From: Arthrobacter gandavensis
GTDB lineage: Bacteria; Actinomycetota; Actinomycetes; Actinomycetales; Micrococcaceae
Direction of reading: 5' to 3'
Length of the DNA: 64,000 nucleotides
Assembly (NCBI RefSeq): GCF_015355785.1
Contig: NZ_JADKYW010000002.1
Coordinates: forward strand, 1-64,000
Of this stretch, positions 45,980 to 54,751 are shown in pieces. The notes beneath the pieces were generated by a model. The model saw only the letters and a list, made by a program, of their open reading frames with translations, was not told where the DNA came from and made no database searches. A program made the translations under genes and the position numbers. The first letter of the stretch is position 1. Each line of letters opens with the position of its first letter.

Positions 45980-47093
45980 ACTCTTCCTCGTCCGCGTGGT
46001 GGATGGTGATCGCGCCCTGGGCTTCCAGGTCGCGGATCGCCCGCACGATCGTGGCGCGGGCCTCCTCCACCTGGGACAGGCGGGCGGGACCCGATGCGGC
46101 GATCTCGTCGTCCAGGATTTCGCGGTTGCGTTCGGAGACATTGGTCCGCACGGTTTCCAGCACGGTTTCGCTGGCGCCCTTCATGGCCAGGGCCAGGACG
46201 GCGACGTCGATGCCGCGCAGCACCAGTTGCACGTCGCGGCGTTCGAGCTTGGTGAGGTCGGCGAAGGTGAGCATCCGCGAACGGACTTCCTCGGCCAGGT
46301 CCGGATCCCGGGCGTCCAGCGCCTCGAGGATGGCGCGCTCGGTGGCCGCGTCGGCACGGTTGATGATGTCCACCAGCGGCTGGATGCCGCCAACCTGGTC
46401 CGCGGCTTCACGGGCGGCGCCGACCGCGGTGGCACGGGCCTTGAGCGTCTCCGCCACAATGCGGATCGCCTCGGGAGTGGCCCGGGACATGTTGGCGATG
46501 CACTGGGCAATGTCCGTGCGCAGCTGGTCCGGGAACCCGCTGATCACCGCGGAGGCACGCTGCGGGCGCATGTGCGCCAGGACCAGGGCGATAGTCTGCG
46601 GCAGTTCGTTCTCCAGCAGGCTCACCACCTGGGGGGCTTCGGCGCGTTCCAGGAATTCGAAGGACTTGCCCGCCATCGAGGAGGCCAGTCGGTCCATCAC
46701 CCCGGATGCGCGTTCGGTACCGAAAGAGGCTTCCAGCAGTCCCATGGCGACGTCGCGTCCGCCGTGGGCGCGGCGTCGTCCGTCCACCGTCATCTCGTAG
46801 AACTCGTTGATGACCGCCTCAACCGCGTTGACGTCAACGCGGCGCAGGTTCACGATCTCCGCGGCCAGTTCCTGCGCCTCGGCCTCGGTGAACTGCTGCA
46901 GCACGGTCGCCGCGCGTGAGGTCTCCAGCTGCATCAGGATGACGGCGGCCTTCTGCATGCCGGTCAATTTGGGCAGCATCGGCGCGGACACAGGGGGGCG
47001 GACCGCAGGAACTGCCGCGGTGGGCGCTTCCTGCAGTTCGGTCTCGGGGGCCGTCATCGTGGCCACTGCTGTTCCGGAACTCTGTTCGGTCAT
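45969..47093 (-). CDS. fliG: Flagellar motor switch protein FliG
   Basis: FliG links the MS-ring to the C-ring and contacts MotA to produce torque. The 374-residue protein has N, middle and C domains. The middle domain has the EHPQ-equivalent region (LPQTIALVLAHMRPQRAS), and the C-terminal torque helix contains the charged set in RMLTFADLTKLERRDVQ. A 40-residue N-terminal Ala/Pro extension precedes the FliG core beginning TGMQKAAVILM. Coupled to fliF by ATGA. Confidence 0.96.
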   Translation of the reverse strand: MTEQSSGTAVATMTAPETELQEAPTAAVPAVRPPVSAPMLPKLTGMQKAAVILMQLETSRAATVLQQFTEAEAQELAAEIVNLRRVDVNAVEAVINEFYEMTVDGRRRAHGGRDVAMGLLEASFGTERASGVMDRLASSMAGKSFEFLERAEAPQVVSLLENELPQTIALVLAHMRPQRASAVISGFPDQLRTDIAQCIANMSRATPEAIRIVAETLKARATAVGAAREAADQVGGIQPLVDIINRADAATERAILEALDARDPDLAEEVRSRMLTFADLTKLERRDVQLVLRGIDVAVLALAMKGASETVLETVRTNVSERNREILDDEIAASGPARLSQVEEARATIVRAIRDLEAQGAITIHHADEEEYVY

Positions 47094-48703
47094 ACCCGCT
47101 GCCCCTCATCCATGAAGTTGCGCAGATAGTCCGCCGTGCGGACCGGATCCTGCAGGGCCAGGTGGTCGAGTTCCTCAAGCTTGCGCTCGGAACCGGCGGC
47201 ATTCGCCACGATCCGCAGGGATGCGGTGTCCACGGGAGGCTCCAGGACGGCCCGGCCCTGGTCCTGCCCGATCATCGCCAGACCGGCGGGCGGTGCCAGC
47301 GGATCGAGTTCCGGCAGGATGCCGATGTCCACGGCTTCGCGGTTCTGGCGGCGGGAGCGGATGGCGTAGGCCACCAGGGCAATGATGACGGCCAGCACGA
47401 TGCCGGCGGCCAGGATGCCCATGCGGACCAGTTCGGCCCGGCGTTCAGCCGCTTCTGCCGCTTCGGCGGCGGCCAGCGCTTCCTGTGCTGCTTCGGCGCC
47501 GGTGGCGTTGAAGGCCATCATTTCCACCGTGAGCTGGTCCCCGCGGGCGGTGTCGATGCCGGCCGCGTTGGAGACAAGTGCCCGGATGTCCGCGACGTTC
47601 ATGCCTGCGGCAGTGGCGGAGTTCAGCGCCACTGAAACCGTCTGCCGGTTCAGGGCGCCAGCGGGAATTTCCCGGGTTTCCGTCACCTTGTTCACCGCGT
47701 TGTTCTTGGTGGTGGATTCGGAGGTGTAGGCGCCGTCGTCGTTGCCGCCGTTGGGCACGGCGATGTTGTCCGGGCCCAGGACGCCGGCCGCGGTGTTGCC
47801 GTTGGCTCCGCCGCCGGTGTATTCCTCGGTGGTGGTGGCTTCGTTCAGTGCGGGGGTGCCGTCCGGGTTGGTGAAGGTTTCCTCCACCCGGTTCGCGGAT
47901 TCGTAGCTCATGTCAGCGGCAACGGCCACGGTTGCGTTGCCCGGGCCCACAACCTTGTCCAGCATGGTCTGGACGGAGGAGGCGATCCGCTCCTCGTAGT
48001 CGGTGGCCTGCTTGTCCGCGGAACCGGTGGCGCCCACGCCGACGGCGGAGAGTACCGTCCCGGCCGAGTCGATGACGGCCACGTTGGTGGCCTTCATGCC
48101 GTCGATGGCGGCGGAGGTGAGGTGCACGATTGCCTGCACCTGGTCCCCGCTCAGGGTCACTCCGCTCTCGGTATCGATGAACACGGAGGCAGTGGGGTCC
48201 ACCTTTTCGGAGACGAAGACCGTCTGCTCCGGCAGCGCGAGCTGCACGGAAGCGGTCTTGACCCCGTTCAGCGCGCCGATGGTCTTGGCGAGTTCGCCTT
48301 CAAGCGCCCGCTTGTAGGTCACTGACTGCTGGAACTCGGAGGAGGTGACTCCCATGTTGTCCAGCAGCGAGTAGCCGCCCGTGGAGGATGCGGGCAGCCC
48401 GGCGCCGGCGGCCTTGAGCCGCTGGTCGTAGACGTTCTGTTCCGGAACCATGATGGTTCCGCCGCCGTTGGCAATCTCGTACGGAACGCCGTCGGCCTGC
48501 AGCTGCTCAACGATGGTGTTCGCATCGGAGGGCTGGAGGCCGGAGAAAAGCGGCGAATAGGAGGGCTTTGATGCCCAGCTGGCCAGGGCGAAGATGCCCA
48601 GCCCCAGGACAGCGATACCAATCAGCGCAAGGGTCTTCTGCGCCAGGGTGAACTGGCCAATGGTTTTCCCCAAACGGCCAAATGCCGCGTTCACCTGTGT
48701 CAT
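47090..48703 (-). CDS. fliF: Flagellar MS-ring protein FliF
   Basis: FliF forms the membrane ring on which the rod and C-ring assemble. The 537-residue protein has two membrane helices (about 25-46 and 432-453) flanking the periplasmic ring-building motifs (FSGLQPSDANTIVEQL, YKRALEGELAKTIGAL, VQLALPEQTVFV), and a C-terminal cytoplasmic tail that binds FliG. The fliE stop overlaps the ATG (TAATG). Confidence 0.97.
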   Translation of the reverse strand: MTQVNAAFGRLGKTIGQFTLAQKTLALIGIAVLGLGIFALASWASKPSYSPLFSGLQPSDANTIVEQLQADGVPYEIANGGGTIMVPEQNVYDQRLKAAGAGLPASSTGGYSLLDNMGVTSSEFQQSVTYKRALEGELAKTIGALNGVKTASVQLALPEQTVFVSEKVDPTASVFIDTESGVTLSGDQVQAIVHLTSAAIDGMKATNVAVIDSAGTVLSAVGVGATGSADKQATDYEERIASSVQTMLDKVVGPGNATVAVAADMSYESANRVEETFTNPDGTPALNEATTTEEYTGGGANGNTAAGVLGPDNIAVPNGGNDDGAYTSESTTKNNAVNKVTETREIPAGALNRQTVSVALNSATAAGMNVADIRALVSNAAGIDTARGDQLTVEMMAFNATGAEAAQEALAAAEAAEAAERRAELVRMGILAAGIVLAVIIALVAYAIRSRRQNREAVDIGILPELDPLAPPAGLAMIGQDQGRAVLEPPVDTASLRIVANAAGSERKLEELDHLALQDPVRTADYLRNFMDEGQRV

Positions 48704-49011
48704 TACGCCTGCATCCGCATGATCTCGTTGAAGGCGTCAACGCTCTTGTTGCGCACGGCAGCCACCAGTTCCAGGGTTACGGAGGCGCGGGTGGAGGCGA
48801 TGGTCGCGGCATGGATGTCATCCAGGTCACCGGTGACGGCCTGGACGGCCAGCTCCTTGGACGCGGAGGAAAGCTGCTGCGCATTGTCCACGGCTCCGGC
48901 GAGCTGGGTCGCGAAACCCGAGCCGTCCGTGGCCGGAACGGCCGGAGCCGTGTTTTCGAGGTAGGCGGTGGGCAGAGTGCCGGCAACGGCTGCGATGGCT
49001 GGTACGGGCAT
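48703..49011 (-). CDS. fliE: Flagellar rod-MS-ring junction protein FliE
   Basis: FliE joins the rod to the MS-ring and is an early export substrate. The 102-residue protein matches the family over FATQLAGAVDNAQQLSSASKELAVQ and the C-terminal VAAVRNKSVDAFNEIMRMQ. It shares one base with flgC upstream and with fliF downstream. Confidence 0.94.
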   Translation of the reverse strand: MPVPAIAAVAGTLPTAYLENTAPAVPATDGSGFATQLAGAVDNAQQLSSASKELAVQAVTGDLDDIHAATIASTRASVTLELVAAVRNKSVDAFNEIMRMQA

Positions 49012-49403
49012 CAGGAGCGTCCAATCTGGAGGGCGGCTTCATAGGTGGCCTTGGCGCGGTCAACGACGGCGGCATTCGCCTCGTAGCCGCGCTGCGCCAT
49101 GATCAGCGCGCTCATTTGTTCGGCCATGTCAATGTCCGGGTAGCGGACGTATCCGTCTTCGTCGGCGAGGGGATGGTTCGGTTCGTGGACCATCCGGCCC
49201 TCAGCATCCCCGTATTCGACGCCGGAGACGTAGACGCCGGTGTTCGCCGCGCCTTCCTGCGCGACGACGTACCGGGCCTGGAAGGCCGCGCCGTCGGTGG
49301 AAGAGGCATTGTTCATGTTCGCGAGATTGTCCGAGACAGCGTCCAGCCACTTGCGGTGGACGGTCAGGGAGCTGCCGGCAATGCCGATGGCGTCGAATGT
49401 CAT
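49011..49403 (-). CDS. flgC: Flagellar proximal rod protein FlgC
   Basis: FlgC is a proximal rod subunit. The 130-residue protein carries the rod signature SDNLANMNNASSTDGAAF and the C-terminal DIDMAEQMSALIMAQRGYEANAAV region. It shares one base with flgB and with fliE, in the standard flgB-flgC-fliE order. Confidence 0.96.
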   Translation of the reverse strand: MTFDAIGIAGSSLTVHRKWLDAVSDNLANMNNASSTDGAAFQARYVVAQEGAANTGVYVSGVEYGDAEGRMVHEPNHPLADEDGYVRYPDIDMAEQMSALIMAQRGYEANAAVVDRAKATYEAALQIGRS

Positions 49404-49747
49404 TACTGGGTCCTCATGGCAGTGCGGAGGGAGTTCGCTTCTCCGCCAACGGCCTGGGAAGCGAACTGGAAGCGCAGGACGGTGTCAATGTTGGACAGGG
49501 TTTCGGTGTCCAGGTTGACGTTGGAGCCGTCGAGCCGCGTGGGTTCCAGGGAGCGGGCGGTGCTCACGTCGGTGAAGGCTTTGTTGCCGGCCTTGACCGA
49601 CTTGGCAAGGGCGTCTTCGAAACTGACCCGCTGGGCGTGGTAGCCGGGGGTGTTCACGTTGGCGATGTTGTTCGCAATGCTGCGCTGGCGCAGGGCCAGG
49701 CCATTGAGCGCGCTTTGCAGCGCCACCGAGGACACGGAGTCGAACAC
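49403..49747 (-). CDS. flgB: Flagellar proximal rod protein FlgB
   Basis: FlgB is a proximal rod subunit and the first gene of the basal-body operon. The 114-residue protein has ALRQRSIANNIANVNTPGYH and a C-terminal helix. GTG 49747 has only a weak ribosome site (no GGAGG within 15 nt). The leader holds a sigma-28-type promoter at 49824-49850 and two hairpins with ANGGA loops, suggesting post-transcriptional control of the operon's entry gene. Confidence 0.95.
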   Translation of the reverse strand: MFDSVSSVALQSALNGLALRQRSIANNIANVNTPGYHAQRVSFEDALAKSVKAGNKAFTDVSTARSLEPTRLDGSNVNLDTETLSNIDTVLRFQFASQAVGGEANSLRTAMRTQ

Positions 49748-49777
49748 AGGAAACCCGCTTCTTATGGGGAACGGAGC

Positions 49778-49817
49778 GGCCGATCCGTGGCCTGTTGCGT
49801 GAGCGATCCATGCTCAC
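49778..49817 (-). promoter_or_regulatory. Two tandem CsrA-type hairpins in the flgB leader
   Basis: In the transcript, GUGAGC-AUGGAUC-GCUCAC (49817 to 49799; 6-bp stem) is followed after 6 nt by GGCC-ACGGAUC-GGCC (49792 to 49778; 4-bp stem). Both loops present ANGGA, the core recognised by CsrA. The first hairpin begins at or near the transcription start predicted from the upstream GCCGATAA box. Confidence 0.6.
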
Positions 49818-49823
49818 TGGTGG

Positions 49824-49850
49824 TTATCGGCGGCCCGACGGCGCGTGTAA
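49824..49850 (-). promoter_or_regulatory. Sigma-28-type promoter for the flgB operon
   Basis: Reads TTAC (49847-49850), N15, GCCGATAA (49824-49831); the -10 equals the classical FliA/WhiG consensus. GGCGAAAGTA (49852-49861) just upstream resembles part of the flbD motif. Confidence 0.7.
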
Positions 49851-49983
49851 GTACTTTCGCCTTTGTTCTAGGTAATTCGTCGCGGGCATCCAGGTAGGAA
49901 TCCGATCAGGAACAAAGAAGCGCAGTGTCCGTCCGCACAGGTAACGTGGCATTTCACACCGCGGAACCTTCCAGGGAGAAACC

Positions 49984-52374
49984 ATGAGCACGGCTACGGA
50001 TCCGGCAACCCAGTCCTCCACCGTCCACCCTGCGGACAGCCACGGCCTGATCCGGGTTATCGGAGCACGGGAAAACAACCTCAAAGACATCAGCGTGGAG
50101 ATTCCCAAACGCCGCCTGACGGTCTTTACCGGGGTTTCCGGGTCGGGGAAAAGCTCCCTGGTCTTCGCGACCATTGCCGCCGACTCCCAGCGCATGATCA
50201 ACGAGACCTACAGCGCCTTCGTCCAGGGGTTCATGCCGAACCTCTCCCGCCCCGACGTAGACCGCCTTGACGGGCTGACGACGGCGATCATCGTGGACCA
50301 GGAGCGGATGGGCGCCAATCCGCGGTCCACCGTGGGAACGGCCACCGATGCCAACGCCATGCTGCGCATTCTTTTCAGCAGGCTCGGTGATCCGCACATC
50401 GGCTCCCCCAACGCGTACTCCTTCAACGTCCCCTCCGTGAAGGCGTCCGGCGCCATCACCGTAGAGCGCGGCGGCAAGACCAAAGCTGAGAAGGCCACCT
50501 TCAACCGGCTGGGCGGGATGTGCCCGCGCTGCGAGGGCATGGGGTCCGTCAGCGATTTCGATCTGGCCGTGCTTTTCGATGATTCCAAGTCCATCCTGGA
50601 GGGCGCCCTCACGATTCCCGGCTACAGCATGGACGGCTGGTACGGGCGGATCTTCGCCAACACCGGACTCTTTGACCCGAACAAGCCGATTGCGAAGTTC
50701 ACGAAGAAGGAGCTTCAGGCCCTCCTGTATGCGGAGCCGACGAAGCTCAAGGTGGACGGCATCAACGTCACCTTCGAGGGCTTGATCCCCAAGATCCAGA
50801 AGTCGATGCTGTCCAAGGACCGCGAGGCCATGCAGCCGCATATTCGAGCCTTCGTGGACCGTGCCATCACCTTCAGCACCTGCCCTGAGTGCGGCGGAAC
50901 CCGGCTGGCGCAGGAGGCGCTCTCCTCGAAGATCAAGGGGAAGAACATCGCGGACCTGTGCTCCATGCAGATCAGCGACCTGGCTGAGTGGGTCCGGAAG
51001 CTGGAGGAACCGTCGGTGGCGCCTTTGCTGGCCGGGCTGCAGCATCTGCTGGACTCCTTCACGGAGATCGGCCTGGGCTACCTCTCGCTCGACCGTCCGG
51101 CGGGAACCCTGTCCGGCGGTGAATCCCAGCGAACCAAGATGATCCGCCACCTCGGCTCCTCGCTGACCGATGTCACCTACGTCTTCGATGAACCGAGCAT
51201 CGGGCTGCATCCGCATGACATTGAGCGGATGAACCTGCTGCTGGTGGCCCTGCGGGACAAGGGCAACACGGTGCTGGTGGTTGAACACAAGCCGGAGATG
51301 ATCGTGGTGGCGGACCACGTGGTGGACCTTGGCCCCGGAGCCGGAACCGGCGGCGGGGAAATCTGTTTCGAGGGCACCGTGGAAGGGCTGCGCGCGTCCG
51401 GGACCGTTACCGGCCGCCATCTGGATGACCGGGCACAGTTGAAGGAGTCAGTGCGTACGGTGTCCGGCGTGCTGGAGGTGCGCGGCGCGTCCGCCAATAA
51501 CCTGCAGGACGTCGACGTCGATATTCCGCTTGGCGTGTTCTGTGCCCTGACCGGTGTGGCCGGCTCGGGGAAGAGTTCCCTGATCCGCGGGTCGGTGGCG
51601 AAGCGGGACGGCGTCGTCGTCATTGACCAGAGCGGGATCAAGGGGTCCCGGCGGTCCAACCCCGCCACGTACACCGGGCTGCTGGAACCCATCCGGAAGG
51701 CGTTCGCCAAGGCCAACGGGGTGAAGCCGGCGCTGTTCAGTTCAAATTCGGAGGGCGCCTGTCCGGTCTGCAACGGCGCCGGGGTCATCTACACGGACCT
51801 CGGAGTCATGGCCACCGTGGAGTCCACCTGCGAGGAATGCGGCGGCAAGCGCTTCCAGGCCGCCGTACTGGAGTTCACCCTGGGCGGGCGGAACATCGCG
51901 GAGGTCCTGGCGATGTCCGCCGCGGAAGCGCTCACGTTCTTCGCCGGCGGCGACGCCAAGACCCCCGCAGCGCACAAGGTCCTGGAGCGGCTCTGTGACG
52001 TGGGGCTGGGCTACCTGACCCTTGGTCAGCCGCTGACCACGCTTTCCGGCGGCGAACGCCAGCGCTTGAAGCTGGCGGCGCAGATGGCGGAAAAGGGGGA
52101 CATCTACATCCTCGATGAGCCCACCACGGGTTTGCACCTGGCGGACGTGCAGCAGCTGCTCGGGCTGCTGGACCGGCTGGTCGATTCCGGGAAGTCGGTG
52201 ATTGTGATCGAGCACCACCAGGCGGTCATGGCGCACGCGGACTGGATCATCGATCTGGGTCCGGGGGCAGGGCACGACGGCGGACGGATCGTTTTTGAGG
52301 GCACGCCATCCGAGTTGGTGGCGGGGCGGTCAACCCTTACGGGGGAACACCTCGCCGCTTACGTGGGCGCCTAG
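49984..52374 (+). CDS. UvrA-like ABC-ATPase (stand-alone UvrA paralogue)
   Basis: The 796-residue protein has the UvrA layout in duplicate: Walker A GVSGSGKSS (50-58) and GVAGSGKSS, signatures LSGGESQRTKM and LSGGERQRLKL, and zinc-type pairs CPRC/CPEC and CPVC/CEEC. It is about 150 residues shorter than housekeeping UvrA, apparently missing part of the UvrB-binding and insertion regions. This resembles UvrA2/DrrC-type paralogues linked to tolerance of DNA-binding drugs or damage. GGGAG lies just upstream of the ATG. It is transcribed against its neighbours, between flgB and the fliD-fliS group, and looks inserted into the flagellar locus. Confidence 0.88.
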   Translation: MSTATDPATQSSTVHPADSHGLIRVIGARENNLKDISVEIPKRRLTVFTGVSGSGKSSLVFATIAADSQRMINETYSAFVQGFMPNLSRPDVDRLDGLTTAIIVDQERMGANPRSTVGTATDANAMLRILFSRLGDPHIGSPNAYSFNVPSVKASGAITVERGGKTKAEKATFNRLGGMCPRCEGMGSVSDFDLAVLFDDSKSILEGALTIPGYSMDGWYGRIFANTGLFDPNKPIAKFTKKELQALLYAEPTKLKVDGINVTFEGLIPKIQKSMLSKDREAMQPHIRAFVDRAITFSTCPECGGTRLAQEALSSKIKGKNIADLCSMQISDLAEWVRKLEEPSVAPLLAGLQHLLDSFTEIGLGYLSLDRPAGTLSGGESQRTKMIRHLGSSLTDVTYVFDEPSIGLHPHDIERMNLLLVALRDKGNTVLVVEHKPEMIVVADHVVDLGPGAGTGGGEICFEGTVEGLRASGTVTGRHLDDRAQLKESVRTVSGVLEVRGASANNLQDVDVDIPLGVFCALTGVAGSGKSSLIRGSVAKRDGVVVIDQSGIKGSRRSNPATYTGLLEPIRKAFAKANGVKPALFSSNSEGACPVCNGAGVIYTDLGVMATVESTCEECGGKRFQAAVLEFTLGGRNIAEVLAMSAAEALTFFAGGDAKTPAAHKVLERLCDVGLGYLTLGQPLTTLSGGERQRLKLAAQMAEKGDIYILDEPTTGLHLADVQQLLGLLDRLVDSGKSVIVIEHHQAVMAHADWIIDLGPGAGHDGGRIVFEGTPSELVAGRSTLTGEHLAAYVGA

Positions 52375-52388
52375 GCTATGTGGGTCGC

Positions 52389-52733
52389 TTAGCCGGCGAC
52401 GTCGAGGTAGACCGCTCCGCCGGAGGAGGCGCTGGGGACGCTGCGGATCAGTTCCGCCTGCTTCCGGATCATCCTGGATTCGTTGCGCAGCTGCGCGTAG
52501 GCGCGCTGCTGGGCCATTGAGAGCAGCCGGGCGCGTGTGGCGAATTCAGCCGGCAGCGGTCCCAGCTCGTGCGGCGGATGCCAGGCGCTGGCGACGGTGC
52601 GGGCCTGGTCCAGGACAGTGGAGCCGTCCAGGAACGCTTCCAGGTTGTCCTCGAGCTGGGTGAGGACTTCATCCCAGCGTTCAAGGTTCTCCTGGTGCGG
52701 GGTCAGGTATTCCCCCACTGGTTCAGCCGACAC
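52389..52733 (-). CDS. Hypothetical FliT-position protein downstream of fliS
   Basis: The 114-residue product is acidic and mainly helical (HQENLERWDEVLTQLEDNLEAF; RARLLSMAQQRAYAQLRNESRMIRKQAEL, given in parts). It overlaps the end of fliS by 11 nt, in the slot where fliT, the FliD chaperone, lies in fliD-fliS-fliT operons. Size and helical pattern fit a FliT analogue, but I see no conserved FliT motif, so the role is inferred from position only. Confidence 0.75.
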   Translation of the reverse strand: MSAEPVGEYLTPHQENLERWDEVLTQLEDNLEAFLDGSTVLDQARTVASAWHPPHELGPLPAEFATRARLLSMAQQRAYAQLRNESRMIRKQAELIRSVPSASSGGAVYLDVAG

Positions 52734-53163
52734 CGAGGGTACCGCCGGTTCCGGTTGTACCGGCGGAGGGCGCCTGGGCGGGCAGCTGGGCGGCGGCTTC
52801 GTGCCAGGCGTCCCGCAGCGGTTCGAGCAGGTTGATGCATTCGCGGGTCATGGCGGCGCTGTGCTGCAGGTTGGCTTCCACCATGGCCTTCATCACGTAG
52901 CCGTAGATGGCCTGGAGGTTCTCGCCGCCCTCCCATTCGTCGACCTTCAGCGTGCCGCTCAGTTCGGCGACAATGCTCTGGGCGTGCACCAGCTGTTCGC
53001 TGGCGGCCTTCCAGTTTCCGGCCTGCTGGGCGGCTTCGGCGCGGTTGAGGTCCAGCAGCATCCGGTCATAGAGCATGGTCAGGAGACGGACCGGTGACGC
53101 AGACATGACGGCGTCACGGATGAATTCGGCGCGTTTGGCCTGCAGCCCGTAGCTCACGGTCAC
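52723..53163 (-). CDS. fliS: Flagellin export chaperone FliS
   Basis: FliS binds the flagellin C-terminus in the cytosol until export, and in B. subtilis also influences FliW availability. The 146-residue four-helix protein matches the family over ASPVRLLTMLYDRMLLDLNRAE and LVHAQSIVAELSGTL. It overlaps fliD by ATGA. The C-terminal Gly/Thr tail is not conserved. Confidence 0.93.
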   Translation of the reverse strand: MTVSYGLQAKRAEFIRDAVMSASPVRLLTMLYDRMLLDLNRAEAAQQAGNWKAASEQLVHAQSIVAELSGTLKVDEWEGGENLQAIYGYVMKAMVEANLQHSAAMTRECINLLEPLRDAWHEAAAQLPAQAPSAGTTGTGGTLGVG

Positions 53164-54500
53164 TTCTTTCCCGAGTTGGAGGAATTGAGCGAGGCAAGCT
53201 GGCCGGTCAGCCAGTCCTGCTGGCTCTGCAGCTGGCTCAGCTTCACTTCAAGGTTGCCCCAGATTAGTTTGAGGGTTGATTCGCGGCTGGCCAGGCGGCG
53301 GTCCCAGTCTTCGATCTGGGTGTTCAGCGAACGGACTGTCGATTCCTGGCCGGTAATGCGCTGGGTGAGCAGGCCGTCGTACTTGTCCGACGCCACCTTG
53401 CCGGCGGCTTCGACGCGACCCGCGATGGCCTGCAGGGTCTCCTGCGTCTTGGTCGGATCAGCCTCCATGGCCGCGGCGAATTTCTCCGCGTTGAACTCCA
53501 CCGTTCCGTCTTTGGTGATCACCACGCCGATCTCCGACGGAGAGCGTCCGTCGACGGGTGACGTAGCGGCTTCCATGATCTGGCGCTTGATGTCCCGGAT
53601 ACCGGCGTCGCCGGTGAACACTCCGCCTGAGGCGGCCGTGTTGCCTGAAGACGTGGAGACGGTGACGGCGCTATTGCGGTTGATGTAGGCAAAGACATCG
53701 GCCAGTCCGGCCACCAGGTCCGAAGCGACCTTGGAGATCGCCTCGTCGTCGCGCGCAACGTTGACGGTCAGCGCGGTGTTGGCCGGGGTGTCTGCGGCGA
53801 GGGTGATATCCACCCCGGGCATCAGGGCCTTGAAGGTATTGGTGGAAGAGGTGATCTCCTGGGCGGCCGGAGTGCCTGCCCACAGGGTGAGCTTCGCGTC
53901 CTGTGCCGGCTTCAGGACGTCCATGTCCGTTCCGCCGAGGCTGGCCGTGAAGGCTCCCTCGGAGCCGGTCTTAGCAGCTGTGAACTGAACCCGGTACTGC
54001 TGGATGCCGTCCACGCTCCCGGTAGCAATCTTCACGCCGGTAACGCCGAGGTTGGCCTTGTTGACTTCGCTGATGACCTCATCCATGGACTTGTCCGTGG
54101 TGTCAAAGGAGGTGACCGTGCCGTTGGCGGAGATCGCGAGGACACTGTTCGACGGCCAGGCTGCCATGGCGCCGGAGAGAGAAACCTGAGCTGTGGCCGT
54201 CTGCGATACGGAAATGTCCAGGGAGCCGGCCGCAGCGCCCGCCGTGGTTGTAGCCGTGACTTTTTCGGAGGTGGTGCTGGCTTTGAACAGGTCCGTGCCC
54301 GCTGGCTTGGATACCTTGGCAGCGTTTTCAGCTAACGAGGCGATCTTGGTGTTGAGGTTCTGCAGGCCGGTAATGAAGGTCTGTGTGCTGCTGACCCTGT
54401 TTTTGAGCAGGACCTGCGGACGTGCCTCAATGTCCATGAGCTGCTTGATCATTTCGGACGTCTTGATCCCGCTGATCAGTCCGTCAATGCCTAGCGCCAT
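53160..54500 (-). CDS. fliD: Flagellar filament cap protein FliD
   Basis: FliD caps the filament and guides flagellin folding. The 446-residue protein has the FliD N-terminal domain (DGLISGIKTSEMIKQLMDIEARP), variable middle domains, and a C-terminal coiled coil (LTQRITGQESTVRSLNTQIEDWDRRLASRES in parts). The start ATG 54500 has AAGGAG 8 nt upstream. No sigma-28-type box lies in 54501-54751; the gene may depend on read-through from fliC or on another promoter. Confidence 0.95.
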   Translation of the reverse strand: MALGIDGLISGIKTSEMIKQLMDIEARPQVLLKNRVSSTQTFITGLQNLNTKIASLAENAAKVSKPAGTDLFKASTTSEKVTATTTAGAAAGSLDISVSQTATAQVSLSGAMAAWPSNSVLAISANGTVTSFDTTDKSMDEVISEVNKANLGVTGVKIATGSVDGIQQYRVQFTAAKTGSEGAFTASLGGTDMDVLKPAQDAKLTLWAGTPAAQEITSSTNTFKALMPGVDITLAADTPANTALTVNVARDDEAISKVASDLVAGLADVFAYINRNSAVTVSTSSGNTAASGGVFTGDAGIRDIKRQIMEAATSPVDGRSPSEIGVVITKDGTVEFNAEKFAAAMEADPTKTQETLQAIAGRVEAAGKVASDKYDGLLTQRITGQESTVRSLNTQIEDWDRRLASRESTLKLIWGNLEVKLSQLQSQQDWLTGQLASLNSSNSGKK

Positions 54501-54630
54501 GCGAAATGCTCCTTGTACGTTTCCCTCAGACTCTGCCTCGCTGCTGCGGAGGGACTAAGCCGGTTTGGTTCTAGCTGAAAGTTTGAGACCGCGGACCGAG
54601 GCCGGATAAAACACCGCAGGCAGGGAATGG

Positions 54631-54676
54631 GCTGGCGGGAAAAGTGTGAGGTCCAAGTCATTCTTTTCCCGCCAGC
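54631..54676 (-). terminator. Terminator after fliC
   Basis: A perfect 14-bp stem GCTGGCGGGAAAAG / CTTTTCCCGCCAGC (54631-54644 and 54663-54676) with an 18-nt loop lies about 75 nt past the fliC stop and before fliD. Confidence 0.75.
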
Positions 54677-54751
54677 GGCCATTCACCTGCCGGTTCTGCG
54701 GTTACTGCTGGTTGCGGTTCAGCCGGAGCGTTCCCACGGATGGTCCCGTTA

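Noticed and set aside
54501-54751. Search for a sigma-28-type box in front of fliD
   Set aside because: No GCCGA or near variant is present on the minus strand in this gap.
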